Origin: an uncultured Lachnospiraceae bacterium
GTDB taxonomy: Bacteria > Bacillota_A > Clostridia > Lachnospirales > Lachnospiraceae
Assembly: GCA_902773195.1 (NCBI GenBank)
Contig: CACYDL010000079.1
Location: 1-20,549 of the forward strand
Length of the DNA stretch: 20,549 nt
Direction of reading: 5' to 3'
The notes below the pieces were generated by a model that ran no database searches, was not told the origin of the DNA, and saw only the letters and a program-made list of their open reading frames with translations. Below are positions 8,906 to 14,116 of this stretch, piece after piece. A program made the position numbers and the translations under genes. Every line of letters begins with the position of its first letter. Positions within the stretch are counted from its first letter, which is position 1.

Positions 8906-9568
8906 TCAGTTCATCAAAAAATGAATCGGCGAAGATGAATCGATCACAACGGAGGCGTCGTAGGTTCCGTCCGGAAGAACCGTCTCCCCGGAATCCAGTT
9001 CTATCGTGAAGCTTTTGGCGGCGGACCGCTTCGGATTGGAAAGAAACACATGCCTGCCGCCGATCCAAACCGCTTTTTCCGAGGAGAGATACTCCGCTAT
9101 CACGGATCCCCCGTTATAGAAGGACACGGTTTCACCGGATACATACACGATAATCGGCGTGTCCTTCATTTTCGCCGGAGCGTCCTCCCCTGTAAATTCG
9201 AAGGCATAGTAGCCTTCCGAAAGCGCGGCTCCGTCCCCGGTCCTGAGACTCGCGGTGACGGTCTCCGTCTCCGAGAGATCGGAGAGACGGCCGGTCAGTT
9301 CCCCGATCCGGACCGGCATGTCCAGGTCCAGACTGCCCTGAGGATCCTCCTGCACGCCGTAGAGCTTTCCGTCCGAAGAGAGCACCTTGAACTCCATGGT
9401 GCTCTCGAGCGTCAGCGTGGAAGCGTAGACGATAAAACCAGTCAGCAGGGCGGCAATCCCGATGAGTATCATCCACATGCGGGGGCTGGTGACTTTCATA
9501 TAGTCATGCAGCTCCTCCGGGGAGGAAATACGTTCCAGGCTTTCTTTTCTGAATAACTGCTGATCCAT
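8906..9568 (-). CDS. Short HlyD-like adaptor of the NHLM-type exporter
   Basis: A 220-residue protein. Its first ~52 residues resemble the start of NHLM bacteriocin-system HlyD proteins: RKESLERISSPEELHDYMKV, then a single membrane helix (about 32-50). The remaining ~168 residues are predicted to be extracytoplasmic and mostly beta-structured. The usual long coiled-coil hairpin and split lipoyl domains of HlyD-type membrane-fusion proteins (commonly 400 or more residues) are not visible. There is no frameshift sign; the C-terminus ends cleanly 21 nt before the next gene. The ATG follows AAAGGAG at a 9-nt spacing. It is probably the cell-envelope partner of the two ABC subunits downstream, reduced for a single-membrane cell. 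Assignment rests on the N-terminus and gene order. Confidence 0.7.
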   Translation of the reverse strand: MDQQLFRKESLERISSPEELHDYMKVTSPRMWMILIGIAALLTGFIVYASTLTLESTMEFKVLSSDGKLYGVQEDPQGSLDLDMPVRIGELTGRLSDLSETETVTASLRTGDGAALSEGYYAFEFTGEDAPAKMKDTPIIVYVSGETVSFYNGGSVIAEYLSSEKAVWIGGRHVFLSNPKRSAAKSFTIELDSGETVLPDGTYDASVVIDSSSPIHFLMN

Positions 9569-9612
9569 TGCGGTGTGCTCCTTTCGGGATAAGGCCCGCG
9601 GCAGGCGTGCTC

Positions 9613-9687
9613 TTACATACGGAAATCATCATGGAAAGCCAGGGAGACTCCCCCCTGGCTTTCCATGATGTCTTTTGCGGACGTCAT
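9613..9687 (-). other. Doubtful 24-codon ORF with a double-glycine motif
   Basis: An ORF beginning 6 nt after the stop of the secreted SH3b protein and in the same frame reads M-TSAKDIMESQGG-VSLAFHDDFRM. Counting from GG (-2/-1), Ser is at -11, Asp at -8 and Ile at -7. This partly recalls double-glycine leaders, but -4 is Ser instead of a hydrophobic residue. There is no Shine-Dalgarno sequence, and most of the ORF is the arms of a perfect 18-bp inverted repeat, which may fully explain it. Confidence 0.15.
9627..9670. repeat. Perfect 18-bp inverted repeat between SH3b and adaptor genes
   Basis: The arms at 9627-9644 and 9653-9670 are exact reverse complements (CATCATGGAAAGCCAGGG on the plus strand), with an 8-nt loop. 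The repeat starts 24 nt after the stop of the secreted SH3b protein gene and ends about 60 nt before the adaptor start. On the minus strand it is followed by ATTTCCG, a poor T-run; on the plus strand by TCTTTTG. It may be a weak terminator or an mRNA-stabilising or processing hairpin that lowers expression of the exporter relative to the secreted protein. Confidence 0.85.
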
Positions 9688-9693
9688 CGGAAA

Positions 9694-11460
9694 TTACTGA
9701 ATGTTGCTGAGCCACTTTGCCCCGCTGCTGTCGGAGACCGCCAGAGCGGCGAAGCCCGGAGTCTCGCTCCAGCTTCTGCTCACCCGGAAGCTGCCGGAGA
9801 CGCTGTTGCCGCACCTGGGGAGAAGCTCCTCCCCGTCAAGCGCCATGACGAAGTTTCCGGATCTGAAATCGGACGTGGCGTCGGGATTCATCAGCAGCGT
9901 CGTGAAAATGCAGCTCTCGCTGCCGAGATTGGTCAGCGACCAGGAATAGGTCAGGATCGCGTCGTCCGACTCCTCCTCGACCGGCGTCACGGTCAAAGCC
10001 AGGTTGACAGGGGTCTCGTTGTTTCCGTTGCCGGACCATTCCTCCTCCGGCACCGACGCGATCCAGCTGTTCACCAGGGAATCAATCTGGAGGGCGTTCA
10101 GCGATCCGGGCGTAAATTCCAGGTTCTGCGCCTTCGCGAAGAGCTCAAAGGCGTTGTCCAGCTTCTGGCCGTAGATGCCGTCGAAAGAACCGGCGTCGAA
10201 CCCCAGCGTCGTCAGCATCTGCTGGAATGCCCTGACGTCCTCTCCCCTGCGTCCCCGCTCCATGCCGGGTTCAGGCTCGAGGGTCTCATGCTGCTCATAG
10301 CCGCACTCCCTGCAGACGCGCCTGCGTTCTCCCGCGGCGTCCCTCTCGAGATCCTTTATCATCTCCCACTCACCGAATTCATGACGGAGCTTCTGCATGG
10401 TCTGAGGCCAGCACACGCCGTCCGGTGTGAGTCCCCGATCCTTCTGGAACGTCATGACGGCGATCTCCGTGCCGCCGCCGAAGATTCCGTCCGCGCCGTC
10501 GTAATTCAGGTAATTCTGATCTGCCAGAAGCCGCTGCATCTCGCGGACCTCCTCGCTGCGGTCGCCGCGGCGGAGGGTCCCCTCGGGATCGAAGCTGACC
10601 TCTTCCTCGGTGTAACCGCAGTTCTTGCAGACATTGGTGCGGACGCCGGAGGAATGGTCGGTGGGCTCCTTCAGGATCCTGCTCTCAAAATCATGGGGCA
10701 GCTTTTCGATCGTCTCGGTGCCCGTGTAGCCGCAGTTCACACAGGTATGCTCCCGGGATCCCTCCGCGGCGCAGGTGGCTTCCTTCGTCACCTTCCAGTT
10801 CCCGTAACTGTGGGGGAGCTTCTCCACCGTCTGACGTTCCTCCGCGCCGCACACGGTGCAGCTGCGGACTCTCTGTCCCTCCGACGTGCAGGTCGCCTGC
10901 CTCGTGACTTTCCAGTCCCCGTAGGAATGCGCCGCCTTCTCGATGGTCTGGTACTGTTCCCGGCCGCACCTCACGCAGCTCCTGACCTTCTCCCCCTCCG
11001 ACGTGCAGGTCGCCTGCCTCGTGACCCTCCAGTCTCCGTAGGAGTGTCCGAGGGGTTCCATATCCTTCGCCTCACCGACTCCGCAGATCGGACAGCTTCT
11101 CATCATCATCCCGCCGGAAGTACAGGTGGGCTCCGTGGTCACGGTCCAGTCCGTCCACTGATGATGGCAGATGTTGGAAGGGATGTGGTTGATGGACATG
11201 TATTCCATCCTGACCCAGCCGAGCATCTGTCCCCCGCGGGGATCCTCGACCAGTACGGAGGACCAGGAGCTTCCCAGCTCCTCCACGAGAAGCTGCTCTC
11301 CCTTGCTGCAGGTCTTGATCACCTTGGAACTGGTGCTCTTCTCGGCAAAGACCCGCACGCCTCCCGCCGTGGCGTAGAGGACGTCCGCCGCTTTCACGGA
11401 AGATACGGATACCATCAGCATCACAAACAGTATAAATGGAACCAACACTCTTTTTTTCAT
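9694..11460 (-). CDS. Secreted SH3b / His-Cys-repeat / peptidoglycan-binding protein
   Basis: A 588-residue protein with a signal peptide (cleavage likely after VKA, residue 24). It has an SH3b-like domain (about 27-92), five tandem 39-residue His/Cys repeats (about 98-285), a PG_binding_1-like domain (about 295-358), a sixth repeat (about 359-395), a second PG_binding_1-like domain (about 396-460) and a beta-rich C-terminal domain (about 480-588). The repeats follow H-x12-C-x9-C-x2-C and look able to bind zinc. SH3b and PG-binding modules suggest wall attachment; no catalytic domain is recognisable. I chose the ATG at 11460 because AGGGAGG stands just before it and the signal peptide starts there; the upstream in-frame GTG at 11496 would add 12 unsupported residues. 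It is the first gene of the run leading to the exporter and could be an accessory or target-site protein of that system. Confidence 0.88.
   Translation of the reverse strand: MKKRVLVPFILFVMLMVSVSSVKAADVLYATAGGVRVFAEKSTSSKVIKTCSKGEQLLVEELGSSWSSVLVEDPRGGQMLGWVRMEYMSINHIPSNICHHQWTDWTVTTEPTCTSGGMMMRSCPICGVGEAKDMEPLGHSYGDWRVTRQATCTSEGEKVRSCVRCGREQYQTIEKAAHSYGDWKVTRQATCTSEGQRVRSCTVCGAEERQTVEKLPHSYGNWKVTKEATCAAEGSREHTCVNCGYTGTETIEKLPHDFESRILKEPTDHSSGVRTNVCKNCGYTEEEVSFDPEGTLRRGDRSEEVREMQRLLADQNYLNYDGADGIFGGGTEIAVMTFQKDRGLTPDGVCWPQTMQKLRHEFGEWEMIKDLERDAAGERRRVCRECGYEQHETLEPEPGMERGRRGEDVRAFQQMLTTLGFDAGSFDGIYGQKLDNAFELFAKAQNLEFTPGSLNALQIDSLVNSWIASVPEEEWSGNGNNETPVNLALTVTPVEEESDDAILTYSWSLTNLGSESCIFTTLLMNPDATSDFRSGNFVMALDGEELLPRCGNSVSGSFRVSRSWSETPGFAALAVSDSSGAKWLSNIQ
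10606..11169 (-). repeat. Five tandem 39-codon His/Cys repeats
   Basis: Repeat ligands are H100-C113-C123-C126, H139-C152-C162-C165, H178-C191-C201-C204, H217-C230-C240-C243 and H256-H269-C278-C281, at an exact 39-residue period. In the fifth copy the second ligand Cys is replaced by His. At DNA level, copies 2 and 3 share a near-identical block (ctccgacgtgcaggtcgcct and beyond) about 117 bp apart, evidence of recent duplication. A sixth, isolated copy at H360/C383/C386 has Arg at the second ligand position. Confidence 0.9.
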
Positions 11461-11570
11461 CACAACCTCCCTTTCGCGCCGCCCTGCCGGCGTCAAAGAC
11501 AGTCATTCGCAGACAAGCAAGTCACAGACAACTATGATAAAGCGTCTCTGTCCGGCTGCATTTCCTGTTT

Positions 11571-11596
11571 TGTCAGGTCCTTGTTTTGTCCTGACA
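11571..11596. repeat. TGTCAGG-N12-CCTGACA dyad with direct repeats
   Basis: TGTCAGG at 11571-11577 is mirrored by CCTGACA at 11590-11596. On the minus strand the same stretch contains GACAAAACA twice, 16 nt apart. It lies about 110-135 nt upstream of the secreted SH3b protein start, so a regulator-binding site or a leader hairpin are both possible. Confidence 0.45.
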
Positions 11597-11654
11597 CCTG
11601 TTGATACGAAGCACAGCCAAAGAAAGCTAACAATTTGAAGGATTCCCTTCTCCC

Positions 11655-11711
11655 GGCCGGCTCCTCCGGACGCCGGTCATGAGCGGCAGGCGCCGTCCGG
11701 CCGGAGCGGCC
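11655..11711. repeat. Long imperfect GC-rich hairpin
   Basis: The arm at 11655-11671 pairs with 11695-11711 in three blocks (GGCC/GGCC, GCTCC/GGAGC, CGGAC/GTCCG) broken by small bulges. An inner GCCG/CGGC stem gives one long hairpin. No T-run follows closely on either strand. Confidence 0.55.
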
Positions 11712-11724
11712 TGGCCGATTCTTT

Positions 11725-11801
11725 AAAAACGGAACGCCATATGCAGGCACAGGGCAGGAGCATGCGGACATGAACCGTAATCCTGTGCGGACGCATATGG
11801 C
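11725..11801 (-). terminator. Probable terminator of the STAS-kinase operon
   Basis: GCCATATGC at 11736-11744 pairs exactly with GCATATGGC at 11793-11801. A nested GCACAGG (11747-11753) pairs with CCTGTGC (11782-11788). On the minus strand the structure is followed by GTTCCG and then TTTTT (complement of 11725-11729). The 6-nt gap between stem and T-run is longer than ideal, so termination may be partial. It lies 54 nt past the stop of the RsbW-like kinase gene. Confidence 0.5.
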
Positions 11802-11854
11802 TTTCCCATACAATAACTCAAGACAGTGACTTTTGCCTTCCGGAATTCCTTCCG

Positions 11855-12334
11855 TCACAGAAGCTTTGTCATTTTCAGAATATTTCTGCCGTCTCTGCGC
11901 TCATAGGCGATGCGGTCCGTCAGTTCCTTGGCCATGAAGATCCCCAGTCCGCCGATCTGTCTCTCTTCGGCGGAAAGCGTCACATTCGGGTCTTTTTTGG
12001 CCAGAGGGTCAAAGGGCACGCCTTCGTCCGTGAAGGTGATCTCCACGGCGGGCTCATCGGTCAGCTCCAAGCGCACCAGGACGCTGCCTCTGCCGGGAAT
12101 ATAGGCGTAATCGGCAATGTTGACGAAGATTTCCTCGCAGGCCATCATGATCTGCGTCCGTGTCCTGGCTCCGAATCCCGCCTTCTCCAGATGTTCCTCC
12201 ACAAAGGAAAGCACCTCGGGCAGCTGATCCACGACCGCCTCGAAGGTTCTCTCTTCTGCCCTCGGCGCCGCTCCGCCGGCTTCTTCCGGAAGTACCTGCC
12301 GATGTTCACCGCATCCGCTTTTCACTTCCTGCAT
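11855..12334 (-). CDS. RsbW/SpoIIAB-like anti-sigma serine kinase (HATPase_c_2)
   Basis: A 159-residue GHKL-fold ATPase domain of the anti-sigma regulatory type. The N-box MACEEIFVNIADYAY (about 64-78, N72), G1 motif TDEGVPFDP (D103, G105) and GGLGIF (128-133) are intact. The first ~30 residues are a poorly conserved lead. RsbW and SpoIIAB phosphorylate a STAS antagonist on Ser and bind a sigma factor when the antagonist is phosphorylated. Here the partner is very likely the STAS protein encoded immediately upstream, with the SpoIIE phosphatase (2717-4429) as the counter enzyme. The bound target (sigma factor or another protein) is not in the window. The start codon lies 70 nt after the STAS stop, with a perfect 22-bp palindrome between the two; the ribosome site (AGGCGG) is only moderate. 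Confidence 0.88.
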   Translation of the reverse strand: MQEVKSGCGEHRQVLPEEAGGAAPRAEERTFEAVVDQLPEVLSFVEEHLEKAGFGARTRTQIMMACEEIFVNIADYAYIPGRGSVLVRLELTDEPAVEITFTDEGVPFDPLAKKDPNVTLSAEERQIGGLGIFMAKELTDRIAYERRDGRNILKMTKLL

Positions 12335-12356
12335 AGCAATCCGCCTGTTCCTTTCC

Positions 12357-12378
12357 GTCCGGCATGCGCATGCCGGAC
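12357..12378. repeat. Perfect 22-bp palindrome between STAS and kinase genes
   Basis: GTCCGGCATGC at 12357-12367 is followed directly by its exact reverse complement at 12368-12378. In RNA it would fold as a 9-bp stem with a GCGC loop. It sits between the STAS stop codon and the kinase ribosome site, without a T-run. It could set the ratio of the two proteins by RNA processing or weak termination, or be a regulator-binding site. Confidence 0.9.
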
Positions 12379-12404
12379 ATATTAAGCGGCCTTATCCTCC
12401 GGTT

Positions 12405-12704
12405 TCACTCGATGGTAAGAATGTCCGAGAACCCTGTCACCTCGAAGATCTCCATGACGTTTTCATTGACATGGGTCACCTTCATGCTGCCCTGGCTGTT
12501 CATCGTCTTCTGAGCGGACAGAAGCACGCGGAGGCCGGCGGATGAAATGTACTCCAGCTTCTCAAAATCCAGCACCAGCTCCTTGAGGCCGTCAAGGGAA
12601 TTCTTCAGTTCCGCCTCAAGCACGGGAGAGGTGGTCGTGTCCAGTCTTCCTTCCAGTGCGATGCAGAGTGTGCCGTTTTCCACTTTTTTGTTGATATTCA
12701 GCAT
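12405..12704 (-). CDS. STAS-domain anti-sigma factor antagonist (RsbV/SpoIIAA-like)
   Basis: A 99-residue single STAS domain, the usual size for RsbV/SpoIIAA. The EGRLDTTTSP segment (18-27) and the EYISSAGLRVLL loop (51-62) are typical. S55 aligns with the phosphorylated Ser of SpoIIAA and RsbV. Dephosphorylated antagonists capture the anti-sigma kinase and free its target. The kinase gene follows directly, and the matching phosphatase type is at 2717-4429. I chose the ATG at 12704 because AAGGAGG stands 8 nt upstream; an in-frame start at 12749 would add 15 residues with no family match. It is the first gene after a strong promoter (12854-12882), with a leader of about 143 nt that contains several small GC-rich hairpins. 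Confidence 0.93.
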   Translation of the reverse strand: MLNINKKVENGTLCIALEGRLDTTTSPVLEAELKNSLDGLKELVLDFEKLEYISSAGLRVLLSAQKTMNSQGSMKVTHVNENVMEIFEVTGFSDILTIE

Positions 12705-12853
12705 AGCTTTTCCTCCTTGCTGCTGTTCCTGCCTCTTTGAAACCTTCACCAGATACCACTGGGAAATAATCCTGTATTTCGAAACAATCCGTCCGATAAA
12801 CCGGCATTTCAGGCCGTATCCGCGCGTTCTTTCGCGAGCGGATCCGCTATTTT

Positions 12854-12882
12854 ATATTAACTCCAACGGGCGACAATATCAA
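12854..12882 (-). promoter_or_regulatory. Sigma-A-like promoter of the STAS-kinase operon
   Basis: On the minus strand TTGATA (complement of 12877-12882) and TAATAT (complement of 12854-12859) are separated by exactly 17 bp. An overlapping TATAAA follows the -10. The elements stand just past the stop of the metallophosphoesterase gene, in an AT-rich island. Transcription is expected from near 12847, giving a leader of about 143 nt before the STAS start. Confidence 0.7.
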
Positions 12883-12893
12883 TAGAACATATT

Positions 12894-14093
12894 TCAGCGG
12901 AAGCGGATCGTGACCACCATGATCTCGCTGTCCGTTCCGATCCTGAGGGGCGGACCGTAATACCCCACCCCGGAGGTGACCACACTCTGAACGCCGCTCA
13001 GCGTCTTGAGCCCGTAGTTGTTCTGATTGAAGAAGGACGTGATCAGATTGCCCGGGAAAATCTGCCCCGCGTGGGTGTGACCGCTCAGGACCAGATCGGC
13101 CCCGGCCTTCGCGAGACTGTCGAACTCCACCGGCTCATGCTCCACCACAAGGACAGGCTTCGACGTGTCGATCCCCGCCATGAGGTCGGCGGCTTCCGCG
13201 CGTTTCTCCGTGCCTCTTCCGGTCTTCTCTCCGTCCTCGCGCCCCACCAGGACGATGCTTCCGCCGACGGCGTCCGCCACTTCGTCCGAAAGGACTTCAA
13301 AGCCGCAGCTTGCGATGAAGGAGACCACCTCCTCGCTCCGGAAGGCCTTGCTCTTGGGCGTCATGGGAAATCCGCCCAGCAGCGGCTCCTCCACGTCGTG
13401 GTTGCCGTAGACGGCGTAGACGCCGTACCTCGCCCGCATCTCCCGGAGGATCGCCGCGTAGGTTTCCGGATCCTTCAGCCCCCTGTAGGTGCTGGTCAGG
13501 TAATCTCCGGCCGCCAGAACCAGGTCCGCGTCCTGCTGATTGACAAGCTCCACCATGCGCCGGATCGTCTCCGGCCTCGAATTGACGCTCATATGAAGAT
13601 CGGCGATCAGGACGACCCTGAGGGAATCGGCCCCGTCCGCCGCGTCAAGCGGCTTGTCGACCTCAACCGTCAGCTCATGCACCTTTACGTCCCGGGCGTG
13701 ACGCAGGCCGTAGACGTTCAGCGCGACGGCCAGCGCCGCGCTCACGCACAGAAAAACCCTGGAAACGGTCCTGGTCCTCGCGGTTCTCTTCTTTCTCATC
13801 AGGCCGGCGGCCACCGCGAAGAAGGAGAGCAGGAACCCGCATCCCCCGAAATACAGGAAAAAGCCGAGCCAGATATTTCCGGCGGCGGCCATGGCGAACT
13901 TGAAGCCGCTGTCCGGGAGAAAGCATCCCAGCAGCGCCGGGAGCGTCAGCCCGGCGACCGTTGCCGCCAGCAGCCGCTTCCATCCCTTTCGCCCGTGATA
14001 CCCGGCAAATCCGTGATCAAGCCACCAGTCGAGGTTGAGGAAAAACAGCAGATGCAGAAACAGATAGACAAATGGGATCACATACAGGTACAT
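12894..14093 (-). CDS. Membrane-anchored metallophosphoesterase (YaeI/YkuE-like)
   Basis: A 399-residue protein. Four hydrophobic segments fill the N-terminal third (about 3-20, 41-57, 68-98 and 111-129), and a calcineurin-like phosphoesterase domain follows (about 157-399). The binuclear metal motifs are all visible: DLH (165-167), GD (196-197), GNHD (230-233), H319 in VEHEP and GHTHAG (338-343). YkuE/YaeI-type proteins of this layout act at the membrane, and some cleave UDP-diacylglucosamine or related lipids; the substrate here is unknown. The ATG at 14093 is preceded by GGAGGAG at a 10-nt spacing. The longer in-frame reading to 14309 overlaps the upstream membrane gene and has low-complexity Arg/Gly sequence, so I reject it. 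The gene starts 23 nt after the DUF975-CmpB gene and ends just before the STAS promoter. Confidence 0.9.
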   Translation of the reverse strand: MYLYVIPFVYLFLHLLFFLNLDWWLDHGFAGYHGRKGWKRLLAATVAGLTLPALLGCFLPDSGFKFAMAAAGNIWLGFFLYFGGCGFLLSFFAVAAGLMRKKRTARTRTVSRVFLCVSAALAVALNVYGLRHARDVKVHELTVEVDKPLDAADGADSLRVVLIADLHMSVNSRPETIRRMVELVNQQDADLVLAAGDYLTSTYRGLKDPETYAAILREMRARYGVYAVYGNHDVEEPLLGGFPMTPKSKAFRSEEVVSFIASCGFEVLSDEVADAVGGSIVLVGREDGEKTGRGTEKRAEAADLMAGIDTSKPVLVVEHEPVEFDSLAKAGADLVLSGHTHAGQIFPGNLITSFFNQNNYGLKTLSGVQSVVTSGVGYYGPPLRIGTDSEIMVVTIRFR

Positions 14094-14116
14094 AATGCGG
14101 TAATCTCCTCCGGTTT

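Larger units (their letters stand above)
11461..11854 (-). other. 394-nt structured intergenic region upstream of the secreted protein
   Basis: No convincing gene. It holds, in minus-strand order, a stem-loop with a T-run (11725-11801), a long imperfect hairpin (11655-11711), a TGTCAGG/CCTGACA dyad (11571-11596) and the AGGGAGG ribosome site of the secreted SH3b protein gene. A promoter for that gene is expected here, but I find no pair of -35 and -10 boxes good enough to call; TATCAT near 11536 lacks a -35 partner. The 108-codon ORF through it (11858-11532) is judged spurious. Confidence 0.7.

Noticed and set aside
6740..8938. Plus-strand open frame of 732 codons opposite the C39 exporter
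   Set aside because: Antisense shadow: no family motifs, His/Arg/Asp-rich composition, no ribosome site.
11736..11801. GCACAGGGCA on the plus strand, resembling part of a c-di-GMP-I riboswitch
   Set aside because: The rest of the riboswitch consensus is missing and no plus-strand gene follows. The minus-strand stem-loop with T-run explains the stretch better.
11532..11858. Minus-strand ORF of 108 codons, with a GTG overlapping the kinase stop
   Set aside because: The GTGA overlap is suggestive, but there is no ribosome site, the frame runs through two strong hairpins and a T-run, and the translation resembles no family.
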